Source: an uncultured Rubrobacteraceae bacterium (GTDB taxonomy: Bacteria > Actinomycetota > Rubrobacteria > Rubrobacterales > Rubrobacteraceae). From it: DNA of 64,000 nt. Position numbers and translations under genes: made by a program. Where the stretch lies: the NCBI GenBank assembly GCA_902806065.1, contig CADCVE010000054.1, forward strand, positions 26,503-90,502, in the 5' to 3' direction. Of the stretch, positions 46,139 through 54,621 are shown piece by piece (position 1 is the stretch's first letter; every line of letters starts with the position of its first letter). Below the pieces are notes generated by a model, which was given only the letters and a program-made list of their open reading frames with translations, was not told the origin of the DNA and did not search any database.

Positions 46139-46995
46139 AACACGACCTCCGCCCTCGCCCCCCCACCTTCGCCATCGTCCCGGTAGATCGCCAACAACTC
46201 CCCCCCAACCTCCACCCGGAAGATCCCGCGTCTCCCAACCTCTCCCAAACGCCGCCCATTGCACACCGAAGATCGCTCCTCCTCCGAAACCTCTATCCCC
46301 GGCACGTGCGACACGACGACCGTTGGTTGTATTATGCGTTTAAATAGGGCTTCTGGGGTGAGATCGTCGGGTTGGATGGCGGTTTCGGTGGAGATGTTTC
46401 CGACTGAGGTGCGGCGGAGGGCGGTGAGGTAGGCGCCGGTGTCGAGGGACAGGGCGAGGTCGGAGATCAGGGTCCGTACGTAGGTTCCGCTGCTGCAAGA
46501 GACGTGAAAGGTAGCGGTGTCTCCTACCATGGAGATTAGCTCGAAAGCGTGTACCGTTACGGGGCGGCTCTCGCGCTCGACAGTCTCGCCGCGCCGGTGG
46601 GCTTTGTACAGGCGTTCGCCTTTGACCTTGACGGCGGAAGCCATCGGCGGGGTCTGGAGGATATCGCCGGTGAGATGCCCGGCGGCTTCGCGTAGTGCGG
46701 GTTCGTCGGGCATTGGGGTATTTTGGAGGGGAGTAATATTACCGTCCGCGTCCAGGGTGTCGGAGACTGCACCGAAGCGAGCGGTTGCGGTGTAGGTCTT
46801 GTCCAGCCCGGTGACGTAGCGTGAGAGGCGAGTTGCGCGTCCGGTCAGAAGTATGAGCAGGCCGGAGGCTAGAGGGTCGAGAGTGCCGGTGTGCCCGATC
46901 CTGGTGCCTTTTGGTAGAAGGCGTTTGACCCTGGCGACCGCCCGGGCGCTAGTGATGCCAGACGGTTTGTCCAGCAGCAGCGCGCCGGATGGCAC
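46126..46995 (-). CDS. truB: tRNA pseudouridine-55 synthase
   Basis: 289 aa. Catalytic-Asp motif GHTGTLDPLASGLL, LLLDKPSGITS start, and the C-terminal PUA-like region. Overlaps ribF by 13 bp. Strand composition flips sharply at GTTGTATTATGCG (46,327-46,339): C46/G17 per 100 nt to the left, G49/C16 to the right. Confidence 0.95.
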   Translation of the reverse strand: MPSGALLLDKPSGITSARAVARVKRLLPKGTRIGHTGTLDPLASGLLILLTGRATRLSRYVTGLDKTYTATARFGAVSDTLDADGNITPLQNTPMPDEPALREAAGHLTGDILQTPPMASAVKVKGERLYKAHRRGETVERESRPVTVHAFELISMVGDTATFHVSCSSGTYVRTLISDLALSLDTGAYLTALRRTSVGNISTETAIQPDDLTPEALFKRIIQPTVVVSHVPGIEVSEEERSSVCNGRRLGEVGRRGIFRVEVGGELLAIYRDDGEGGGARAEVVLCAP

Positions 46996-47030
46996 CCGGA
47001 CAGGCGCACCGGCAGTGCTGGCGGAACTGG

Positions 47031-48017
47031 CTATCCGGCGCTCCCGGTATTATCGAGGTCGCCGAGGTTCACTAAGCCTTTCAGTACTTGTAGTAGTTCT
47101 TCTTTCGCCTCTTGGGGAGTCTTTTGATGAGTGGTGTAGCCGGCCGCGAGGCGATGGCCGCCGCCGCCGAATCCCCGTGCTATCTCCCCGACGTCCACGC
47201 TCTCCGAGCGTAACGAAGCCTTCGTGCCACCCTCTATCTCCCTCAAGTGCGCTACCACCTCGACGCCGGCCACGTTCCTGAGACGGTCTATAGATTCCTT
47301 CGAGTCGATCTCCGTCGCGCCGGTACGCTGGTAGTCGTTCTTATCCACCGTGGAGACGATAGCCTCACCGTACCGGTCGGCGTTTGCCATCGAGGCCCCG
47401 ACTATGTTCAATTGCTGCACGGTCCCGGTGCGGTTTATGCGGTCGTTGACCTCGGCGGGAACGACGCCTGCCCGGAGGAGGTCGGCGACCAGTTCGTGGG
47501 CCTCGGGGGATACGTTACGGAAACGGAAACCGCCCGTGTCGGTCGAGACGCCCGTGTAGATCGCCTGCGCCGCCTGCTTATCGAGGGCTACTTTGAGCTC
47601 GGCGTAGAGGGCGGCAACGATCTGGGCGCTCGCGGCGGCCTTTGCGTCCACGAGGTTGAACTCACCATAGAGTGGGTTGTCCTCGTGATGGTCGAGGTTC
47701 AGGCGCACCGGATGAACGTCCTCGTGCGGCACCCCGACCCGGTCCGATCTGGAGGTATCCACCACCAGCAGGTCGTGGTCCGGCGGGCACTCGGTCAGAG
47801 GCTCGTTGGGCAACAGCCACCTCAAGTAGTTCGGCACCGGCTCCGAATGGCAGAATACGGCCTCGGCGCCGAGAGAGCGCACGAGGTAAACGAGCGCGAC
47901 AGCGGAGCCTATAGCATCTCCGTCGGCCCCGGTGTGAGTCGTCACCGCGGCTCTTTCGAGCCCTTTCAGGAAGTCCGCCACTTCGCGGGTAGTGTTGTTC
48001 TTAGCTTTCGCTTGCAT
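47031..48017 (-). CDS. nrnA: DHH-family nanoRNase/pAp phosphatase
   Basis: 328 aa. DHH motif segments TGADGDAIGSAVAL, DTSRSDR and LDHHEDN, and the DHHA1 domain ending with GFGGGGHRLAAG. Family members degrade short oligoribonucleotides or pAp (and pGpG, the c-di-GMP product, in some species). Order rbfA-nrnA-truB-ribF matches other Gram-positives. Overlaps rbfA by 17 bp. Confidence 0.92.
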   Translation of the reverse strand: MQAKAKNNTTREVADFLKGLERAAVTTHTGADGDAIGSAVALVYLVRSLGAEAVFCHSEPVPNYLRWLLPNEPLTECPPDHDLLVVDTSRSDRVGVPHEDVHPVRLNLDHHEDNPLYGEFNLVDAKAAASAQIVAALYAELKVALDKQAAQAIYTGVSTDTGGFRFRNVSPEAHELVADLLRAGVVPAEVNDRINRTGTVQQLNIVGASMANADRYGEAIVSTVDKNDYQRTGATEIDSKESIDRLRNVAGVEVVAHLREIEGGTKASLRSESVDVGEIARGFGGGGHRLAAGYTTHQKTPQEAKEELLQVLKGLVNLGDLDNTGSAG

Positions 48018-48360
48018 CGTCTCCCGTCTCTCTAATATCTCTCAGGGCTGCCTGAATCCTATCCACATTATCCACTACCGGGTCGGGTTCGAAGTGCAGC
48101 CGCGGCGTGCGCTTCATGCGCGTCTGAGCGCCAACGATAGCCTGGATGCGCCCGGCGGCACTCTGCAATCCCTCCCGCGCACCTTCCAGATCCTCTCCGG
48201 CGAGGACACTATAAAAGACCGTAGCCTGCGCCAGATCCGGGCTCACTCGTACGCCGGTGACCGTAACGAGACCCTGAATGCGCGGGTCAGAGAGAGCCGT
48301 CACCTCCTCGCCGACGATCTCCTTGAGCTGGGACTCGACCTTGCGGGTGCGCCCGCTCAT
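48001..48360 (-). CDS. rbfA: ribosome-binding factor A
   Basis: The ORF track runs upstream into DUF503. ATG 48360 (MSGRTRKVESQLKEIVGEEV) gives 119 aa, the usual RbfA size, with a KH-like fold. VRVSPDLAQATVFYSVL is typical. Assists 30S maturation. No strong Shine-Dalgarno, so it may be coupled to DUF503, which ends 14 bp upstream. Confidence 0.92.
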   Translation of the reverse strand: MSGRTRKVESQLKEIVGEEVTALSDPRIQGLVTVTGVRVSPDLAQATVFYSVLAGEDLEGAREGLQSAAGRIQAIVGAQTRMKRTPRLHFEPDPVVDNVDRIQAALRDIRETGDDASES

Positions 48361-48373
48361 ATTAGTGTATCGC

Positions 48374-48655
48374 TCATAGCTTGACGATCTCCTCCCGCCA
48401 TTCGAGTATGGCGAGTTCCTCGTAATTAAGAAGCGCTCGCCGGACCTCATCGCGTTTCTCATCAACCGCCCGCCGGTCTATAGCGGCGAGGGCGAACTCG
48501 ACCGTGGCCCGTTGCCAGAAGTCCTGGTTGTCGGCCTCCACCACTGAGACGTTCTTGCGCCGCAGCCGGTCTTTCAGGGACCGCAAGACCTGGCGTTTAT
48601 CCTTGAGGCTCGTCGCGAACGGCAACTCTAGCTCCAGCCTGACGGCGCAGAACAA
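48374..48655 (-). CDS. DUF503 (YlxP-like) protein
   Basis: 93 aa from TTG 48655. MFCAVRLELELPFATSLKDKR and SVVEADNQDFWQRATVEFAL match DUF503, a small alpha/beta protein of unknown role always found between infB and rbfA in Gram-positives. Confidence 0.88.
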   Translation of the reverse strand: MFCAVRLELELPFATSLKDKRQVLRSLKDRLRRKNVSVVEADNQDFWQRATVEFALAAIDRRAVDEKRDEVRRALLNYEELAILEWREEIVKL

Positions 48656-48664
48656 GGAGCCCGG

Positions 48665-50797
48665 CTACCTCGGTACCTCTACGACCTCGAAGAACTCCAG
48701 GACGTCGCCCTCCTTGATGTCGTTGAAGTTCTCGACACCGATGCCGCACTCAAAGCCGGCCCGGACGGAGCGCGCGTCGTCCTTGAAGCGCCTCAACGAG
48801 GCAATGTTGCCCTCGTATATCACCGTACCATCCCGCACCACGCGTACACGGTTGCCGCGGAACACCTCCCCGGTGGTTACGTAAGACCCTGCGATGACGC
48901 CGATGTTGGGGACCCGGAAGAGCGCACGCACCTCCGCCGTGGCCGTCTCGCGTTCCTCGCTTCCAGGAGTGAGCATTCCGCGCATGGCGGCCTCTATCTC
49001 CTCAAGAGCCTTGTAGATCACGTCATAAGTCCGTATCTCGATGCCCTCACGCTCGGCAACCTGCTTGGCGGTGTTGGTCGGCCGTACGTTGAACCCGAGC
49101 ACGATACCGCCACTCGCCGTACCGAGCATGACGTCGGAGTCCGTTATAGCCCCGACCCCCGAACGCACGATGTTGACCCGTACCTCTTCGTTGGAGAGCT
49201 TCGCGAGGGCCTCCTTCAGAGCCTCGACGCTCCCGGCTACATCCGCCTTGACGACGAGGTTGAGGTCCTGGACGCCGCCCTCACCGAGGAGCTGCTCCAG
49301 CGTACGCCTGGTACCGCCCTGCGCCAACTCCTGTCGCCGAAGCGCGGCTTCAGCCTGCTGCGCCCGATCGCGGGCGGTTCGCTCGTGGTCCATTACCTCA
49401 AAGCGCGTCCCGGCCTCGGGGACACCCGAGAGACCGAGTATCTCCACCGGATCACCGGGGACAGCTTCCTTGATCCTCTTGCCCGTATAGTCGAGCATGG
49501 CCCTGACGCGCCCGTAGGCCGTGCCGGCGAGCACCACGTCGCCCTTGTGCAGCGTGCCGCGGCTCACGAGCAGCGTCGCTACGGGACCCCGGCCCGGGTC
49601 ACGCTCGCTCTCGATCACGTACCCGCTCGCCGGAGCGTTCGGGTTCGCCTTCAACTCTTCGAGTTCGGTGACGATGAGGACGTTCTCCAGAAGCTCATCT
49701 ATGCCCTCGCCGGTCTTGGCCGAGACCGGCACGGTGACCGTCTCACCGCCATACAACTCCGGCATGAGCCCGCGCTCAGAGAGCTGACCCAGAACCCGGT
49801 CGGGATTGGCGTTGGAGACGTCTATCTTGTTCAGAGCGACCACGAGCGGGACACCAGCGGCCCGGGCATGCTCGATAGCCTCGTCGGTCTGGGGCATTAC
49901 CCCGTCGTCGGCGGCAACCACGAGGATGACAACGTTCGTCACCTTCGCCCCGCGAGCCCGCATCTCGGTAAACGCCTCATGACCGGGGGTGTCTATAAAG
50001 GTGATCTTCCTGTCCCCGCTCTTCACCTGATAGGCACCCATGTGCTGCGTAATGCCACCCGCCTCCCCGGACTGCACGTTCGCCTTGCGGATGCGGTCCA
50101 AGAGGGAGGTCTTCCCGTGGTCCACGTGGCCCATCACCGTAACCACCGGCGGCTTCTCGACGAGGTCCTCCGCCGCGTCTACGGGCAGCTCCTCGACGGG
50201 CTCCTCGACGGCCACGACCTCGACCTCGGCCCCCATCTCCTCGGCGATGAGCTCTATCTCCTCTGTCGAGAGCGTCTGTGTAACGGTCTTCATCTCGCCA
50301 AGACCCATAAGGACCTTGATGATCGTAGTCGGCGCAACCTCCAAGGCGTCCGCCAAATCCTTGACTGTCGCCCCGGGCTCGACCCTGGCCGTCTTCTTCT
50401 CTACCTGTGTCTCCTCCTCCTCGGCCACCTCAGCAACCGGGAGAGACTCCCTGGGCGCCGGAGTTTCCCCCACGGCAACCGGACGAGGCCCCCTGTTCGT
50501 AGCGCTTGCGTCTATCACTACCCGGCGCCGCTTGCGATTGCCCTTCTTGCGGGATTCAGACCCCTCGGCGGGAGACGGGCTGGCCGCTCCAGCCTCGGCC
50601 TGCCCATTGCCGGCGCCTTCTGCTATGCCATCGGCAGTAGCGTTGGCCTGGCCGTTATCAAAGACCCGTTTGTAAATAGGGTCTTCGACGACGGCGAAGT
50701 GATTCTTCACCTCGACGCCGGCGTCTTTCAGGCGCTCCATGACCTCTTTGGTTTCCAGTGACCGCTCGCGGGCGATCTCGTATACGCGCTTACTCAT
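48665..50797 (-). CDS. infB: translation initiation factor IF-2
   Basis: 710 aa. N-terminal IF2_N domain ([20 protein letters not shown]), a short variable linker compared with the >900-aa forms of many actinobacteria, a second IF2_N, the G domain with G1 [11 protein letters not shown] and G4 NKID, then domains II-IV ending in a C2 fMet-tRNA domain ([18 protein letters not shown]). The start lies 9 bp after nusA; ylxR, usually between them, is absent. Confidence 0.97.
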   Translation of the reverse strand: MSKRVYEIARERSLETKEVMERLKDAGVEVKNHFAVVEDPIYKRVFDNGQANATADGIAEGAGNGQAEAGAASPSPAEGSESRKKGNRKRRRVVIDASATNRGPRPVAVGETPAPRESLPVAEVAEEEETQVEKKTARVEPGATVKDLADALEVAPTTIIKVLMGLGEMKTVTQTLSTEEIELIAEEMGAEVEVVAVEEPVEELPVDAAEDLVEKPPVVTVMGHVDHGKTSLLDRIRKANVQSGEAGGITQHMGAYQVKSGDRKITFIDTPGHEAFTEMRARGAKVTNVVILVVAADDGVMPQTDEAIEHARAAGVPLVVALNKIDVSNANPDRVLGQLSERGLMPELYGGETVTVPVSAKTGEGIDELLENVLIVTELEELKANPNAPASGYVIESERDPGRGPVATLLVSRGTLHKGDVVLAGTAYGRVRAMLDYTGKRIKEAVPGDPVEILGLSGVPEAGTRFEVMDHERTARDRAQQAEAALRRQELAQGGTRRTLEQLLGEGGVQDLNLVVKADVAGSVEALKEALAKLSNEEVRVNIVRSGVGAITDSDVMLGTASGGIVLGFNVRPTNTAKQVAEREGIEIRTYDVIYKALEEIEAAMRGMLTPGSEERETATAEVRALFRVPNIGVIAGSYVTTGEVFRGNRVRVVRDGTVIYEGNIASLRRFKDDARSVRAGFECGIGVENFNDIKEGDVLEFFEVVEVPR

Positions 50798-50806
50798 CTA
50801 AACCCC

Positions 50807-51931
50807 CTAAGAACCTTCTTCTATCATGCCCTCGAACTCCGCGGCCTGTGCCTGGTGCGAGGGGATGCCACAGAACAAGGACCCCGCCAGCGCCGTGTTC
50901 GGGCACCTGCGGCCGTTTGCGAGGACGGCTCGGCAGCGGTGCAGCGCCGAGTCCTCCTCGAGCTCCCATCCCTCTTCCTCGTCCTCGAACTCCGTCGCCT
51001 CGCTCTCGGGCTTTATGTCGATTTTCCAGTCAGTAAGTTTCACGGCGAGACGGGCATTCTGGCCCTCCCGCCCGATAGCCAGAGAGAGTTGGTCGTCGGG
51101 CACTATGACCTCGGCCTGCTTCTCGTCGTCATCCAGGTAGACCTCCCGCACCCGCGCCGGAGAGAGCGCCTTCGCGATAAACCGCGCCGGATCCGGGTCC
51201 CACTGGATAATGTCTATCTTCTCGTTGCGTAGCTCGGAGACTACCGCTCTGACGCGGCTCCCCCGCGGCCCGACACAGGCACCGACGGGATCTATGCCCT
51301 GCTCCTTGGACCATACGGCTACCTTGGACCGTAGCCCCGCCTCTCTCGCCACGGCCTTTATCTCGACGAAGCCATCGTAGATCTCCGGTACTTCGAGCTC
51401 GAAGAGGCCCTTCAACAGCCCCTCGTGACGGCGGCTGACCGTAAGGCTAGGACCGCGCCCGGGCTCCCGGATCTCCATGAGGTACACCTTGATCCTCTGC
51501 CCATTTTCGTAGCGTTCGTTGGGGACCTGCTCACTCGCCGGCAGCAGCGCCTCGACCCTCCCCAGGTCCACGAGCGTCATCCGCCGGTGCGCCTGCTGGA
51601 CGATACCGGTAACGACATCCCCCATCCGTCCCCCGTACTCTTCGAGGAGCTGGTCATTGTGGACCTCGTTGAGCCGCTGATAGAAGGTCTGGCGCATCGC
51701 CTGAGCGGCGATGCGGGTAAAGTCGTGAGGGGTTATGTCCTCCCCGTCCTTCATCACCCGCAGGTCACCGGTCACCTCATCGAGGACGACCTCGGCCCCC
51801 TCGACCGCACCCTCCCGGTTCTCATAAGCCGCGAGGAGCGACTCTTCAAGCACGCCTTTGACGGTCTCGAAGGAGATATTTTTCTCCAGCTCGATCTCGT
51901 GCAGTGCGGATAATAATGCTATTGCGTTCAT
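50807..51931 (-). CDS. nusA: transcription factor NusA with Cys-rich C-terminal tail
   Basis: 374 aa. N-terminal RNAP-binding domain, S1 (GDVVTGIVQQAHRRMTLVDLG), then KH1/KH2 (IDPVGACVGPRGSRVRAVV; QLSLAIGREGQNARLAVKLT). After an acidic linker the last ~45 residues carry C-x9-C-x10-C-x4-H (RCRAVLANGRRC, then SLFCGIPSH), a small zinc-knuckle-like motif I have not seen described on NusA. ylxR is missing downstream. Upstream neighbour rimP. Confidence 0.95.
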   Translation of the reverse strand: MNAIALLSALHEIELEKNISFETVKGVLEESLLAAYENREGAVEGAEVVLDEVTGDLRVMKDGEDITPHDFTRIAAQAMRQTFYQRLNEVHNDQLLEEYGGRMGDVVTGIVQQAHRRMTLVDLGRVEALLPASEQVPNERYENGQRIKVYLMEIREPGRGPSLTVSRRHEGLLKGLFELEVPEIYDGFVEIKAVAREAGLRSKVAVWSKEQGIDPVGACVGPRGSRVRAVVSELRNEKIDIIQWDPDPARFIAKALSPARVREVYLDDDEKQAEVIVPDDQLSLAIGREGQNARLAVKLTDWKIDIKPESEATEFEDEEEGWELEEDSALHRCRAVLANGRRCPNTALAGSLFCGIPSHQAQAAEFEGMIEEGS

Positions 51932-51935
51932 CTGG

Positions 51936-52463
51936 TTATATGTCCTCCTTGAGGTTCGCGCGCAAGATAGAGCCGAACGGCAGCTCTATCTCCACTCCCC
52001 CCTCTAAGAGTTTTAATACGACGCTCGTCTCGGTCACGCTCTCGATGGTGCCGGTAAAATTCTGCCGCCCGTCATGGGGACCTCCGGCCATCGGCTCGTT
52101 CATGCGCACCTTTGCTTTGTGCCCAGCTTGCCGCTCGAAGTGCTCCGGCTTGGTCAGCGGGCGATCAAAGCCCGGCGAAGAGACCTCGACGAGGCCGTCA
52201 TAGCCCTCTTCCTCCAACATCGGGGAGACCCTGGCGGCGATTCCTGAGCAGAACTCGTGGTTTACCGGGCCGTCCTCCCGGTCCACGAGCAGCGTGAGAA
52301 GAGGCCCGCCGGAGAAGCGAGCCTCGATGAGCTCTGCCCCCTCCGGAAGCGCGCTCTCCACAACCTCCGTCAGCCTGTCTAACCTCGCCGTTTTAGTTAC
52401 TCCCCGTTTCGAGACGTTAAAAAAGCAACGAGTCTTTAGAGACCCCTTGCTCCAGTACAGCAA
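51936..52463 (-). CDS. rimP: ribosome maturation factor RimP
   Basis: RimP core from about residue 26 of the ORF: ARLDRLTEVVESALPEG..., VNHEFCSGIAARVSPML, and VEVSSPGFDRPLTKPEHFERQ. The ORF-track start TTG 52463 coincides with the predicted transcription start of the promoter at 52469-52496, and the first ~25 residues (MLYWSKGSLKTRCFF...) are not RimP-like, so the true start is probably downstream. No ATG/GTG/TTG is available before the conserved core. Head of the rimP-nusA-infB operon. Confidence 0.88.
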   Translation of the reverse strand: MLYWSKGSLKTRCFFNVSKRGVTKTARLDRLTEVVESALPEGAELIEARFSGGPLLTLLVDREDGPVNHEFCSGIAARVSPMLEEEGYDGLVEVSSPGFDRPLTKPEHFERQAGHKAKVRMNEPMAGGPHDGRQNFTGTIESVTETSVVLKLLEGGVEIELPFGSILRANLKEDI

Positions 52464-52468
52464 GAAGA

Positions 52469-52496
52469 ATTATACCTCAGAGTATGTAGGTTACAA
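52469..52496 (-). promoter_or_regulatory. promoter of the rimP-nusA-infB operon
   Basis: Reverse strand TTGTAA (-35, 52491-52496), 16-bp spacer, perfect TATAAT (-10, 52469-52474). Predicted start at about 52462. Confidence 0.65.
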
Positions 52497-52588
52497 GGCG
52501 ACCGGCCCTGGTTCACTGGCGGTCATATCTGACTTGCTTTGAGGCAACGGGCTACCGTTTACAGTTGCAAGCTCTTCGACAAGCAGGC

Positions 52589-53368
52589 TTACGCGTCATT
52601 ATCTCGCTCGATTTTGTGCAGTACAAGCTCGAGTGCGTCTGGATGCACTCGTATATCACCGGTGAACGGAAACTGGATACGGTAGATCGTGTAGAGGAGG
52701 AGAACTACGATTACGGCAAGCGCAGCGGCCGACAACCTGTGTAACCACTGGCTCTCCATTCCGAAAAAGAAAGTGAAAGCTACCGTGAACAATCCTCCGG
52801 CCAGAATAACGACCCACAGGATCGGGGGTATGCCCTCACGGCTTTGGAGCAGGCGAAGCGTTCTGTTGTCCTGCAGGTCTTGAACCAGCGTAATGCCTTG
52901 AGCGTGAAGGTTCTGTTGGCCAGTGGTGGCGGGATCGAAGCTCTCGATGCGTTCCACGAGTTCGCTGGCGAGTTCTTCCGCGCGCGGGCTACCCTGGCTT
53001 GCCCGGCCCTGTCCTATTAGAGGCCACTCCTCATCTATAACGACACGGGCGTACGAGGAGGCGAGGGTCTGGATCTGGCCGCGATCCGGCTCGGGGAACT
53101 GCTTAGCAAGCTGGTAAAGATCCTCTACCCGGTTGGCTTCGCTTTCGGTTGTAGTCTGAGCAGCACTAAAATACTGCGAGACAAGGAAGAGCGAAAGAGC
53201 GAGCGTCACTCCGTACACGGTGTAAAGCGCCGCGTAGATCATGCCGATAGCAGAGTTGTGAGACTGGCGGAGTGGGACGGGCAACAGACGTTGTACTAGA
53301 ACCTGTCCCACGAACGCAAACAGCACAGCTGACAAAACCGCAACAACGCCCCCGAGAACGGTAGTCAT
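52589..53368 (-). CDS. DUF4239-like membrane protein
   Basis: 259 aa. Two N-terminal transmembrane helices (MTTVLGGVVAVLSAVLFAFV and the YAALYTVYGVTLALSLFLV region), a helical cytoplasmic or external middle (~75-185), and two C-terminal helices (ILWVVILAGGLFTVAFTFFF and AALAVIVVLLLYTIYRI). The pattern and the EANRVEDLYQLA segment match the DUF4239 family as I remember it. Function unknown. Confidence 0.75.
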   Translation of the reverse strand: MTTVLGGVVAVLSAVLFAFVGQVLVQRLLPVPLRQSHNSAIGMIYAALYTVYGVTLALSLFLVSQYFSAAQTTTESEANRVEDLYQLAKQFPEPDRGQIQTLASSYARVVIDEEWPLIGQGRASQGSPRAEELASELVERIESFDPATTGQQNLHAQGITLVQDLQDNRTLRLLQSREGIPPILWVVILAGGLFTVAFTFFFGMESQWLHRLSAAALAVIVVLLLYTIYRIQFPFTGDIRVHPDALELVLHKIERDNDA

Positions 53369-53485
53369 ATCGGTCCTCCCCCTTTGCCCCCTCGCACTCC
53401 TACAAAAGATCTAAACTAGCGAACGCGCGGTCGACGAGCAGGGTGTGCACCGATTACTCGTAGTCCTCCCAGGCCGCGTTCTTCG

Positions 53486-53518
53486 CGACTATAGAGTCGG
53501 AGGAGCTTCTGAGAAGCT
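53486..53518 (-). terminator. tandem hairpins after ispG
   Basis: Two small perfect stems, CGACT-ATAG-AGTCG (53486-53499) and AGCTTC-TGA-GAAGCT (53504-53518), in the 162-bp gap after the ispG stop. Possibly the end of the rpsB-to-ispG transcript; no U-tract. Confidence 0.4.
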
Positions 53519-53530
53519 ACACAGCGGAAG

Positions 53531-54604
53531 CTACTTCCAGCCGTCCTTCTCTATCTCCTCGAAGAGGGCGTCGAAGATCTCGTCGCGACCGACCTTGCGC
53601 AACGGCTTGCCCCTGGAGAAGATCACACCATCGTCCTTACCACCTGCCACACCATAGTCTGCATCACGCGCCTCGCCGGGACCGTTGACGATGCAACCCA
53701 TCACGGCAACGGTGAAGTGGTCCTCGTAGTGCTTGAGCCTGTCCTCGACCTGTGCGGCCATGCCTATCACATCGAAGCCCAAAGTGCGGGCGCAGCTCGG
53801 GCAGGCGATGACGTTCGGACCGCGGTGGCGGAGGTTGAGGGCGGAGAGGATATGGTACGCCACCGGTATCTCTTCGACGGGGTCCTCGGCGAGCGAGATG
53901 CGTATGGTGTCTCCGATACCGTACGGTAGGAGTTGGCCCAGGGCGGCGGCGCTCTTAATCGCGCCGGGTAGCCTGGTACCGGCCTCGGTGACGCCGAGGT
54001 GCAGCGGGGCGTCGGAGTGGCGGCGAAACTCCTTGTTAGCCTCGACCATCTCCGGTACGTGACTGGCCTTGAGGGAGACCTTGAAGTTCTTGAAGCCCAT
54101 CTCTTCGGCGATCTCCACCTTATCAAGCGCGCTGGCTACCAGGGCCTCGGCTTTCGGAAGGTCCCAGAACCGCTTCTCGACGGAGCCGGAGTTGACCCCG
54201 ATACGCATGGCGGCACCCGTCTCCATGCACTTTTCGATCACGGCGCGGTAGCGGTCGTCGCCGCCGATGTTGCCCGGGTTGATGCGTATGCACGCAGCAC
54301 CCGCGTCAGCGGCCCCGAGCGCCATCCTGTAGTCGAAGTGGATGTCGGCGATCAGGGGCACTGGAGTACGCCACAGCACTTCTTTGAAGCCCGCGAGAGC
54401 TTTGGAGCCGTTGACGGAGACTCGCACGAGGTCGGCGCCGGCAGCGTTGAGGTCGTAGACCTGCTGCACGGTCGCATCGACATCGTTGGTCATGGTGTTG
54501 GTCATGGACTGCACGGCTACCACAGCGCCGCCGCCTATCGGCACTCCGCCGACTACTATCTGACGGCTGGTGATCGGGCGTTCCTGTACCGCTGCCTCTG
54601 TCAT
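53531..54604 (-). CDS. ispG: 4-hydroxy-3-methylbut-2-en-1-yl diphosphate synthase
   Basis: 357 aa. MEP-pathway iron-sulfur enzyme converting MEcPP to HMBPP. TIM-barrel segment VAVQSMTNTMTNDVDATVQQ, and 4Fe-4S cysteines in ACPSCART and VMGCIVNGPGE. Together with dxr and ispA in this window it shows that isoprenoids come from the MEP route. Confidence 0.96.
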   Translation of the reverse strand: MTEAAVQERPITSRQIVVGGVPIGGGAVVAVQSMTNTMTNDVDATVQQVYDLNAAGADLVRVSVNGSKALAGFKEVLWRTPVPLIADIHFDYRMALGAADAGAACIRINPGNIGGDDRYRAVIEKCMETGAAMRIGVNSGSVEKRFWDLPKAEALVASALDKVEIAEEMGFKNFKVSLKASHVPEMVEANKEFRRHSDAPLHLGVTEAGTRLPGAIKSAAALGQLLPYGIGDTIRISLAEDPVEEIPVAYHILSALNLRHRGPNVIACPSCARTLGFDVIGMAAQVEDRLKHYEDHFTVAVMGCIVNGPGEARDADYGVAGGKDDGVIFSRGKPLRKVGRDEIFDALFEEIEKDGWK

Positions 54605-54621
54605 CTCACTCCCAAAGTTCT

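Noticed and set aside
49385-50761. 458-codon + strand ORF antisense to infB
   Set aside because: Shadow of the unmistakable infB frame; high GC opens antisense frames. Same reasoning removes 39889-40965 (rnj), 18231-19301 (aroA) and 5718-6701 (efp/nusB/ispA).
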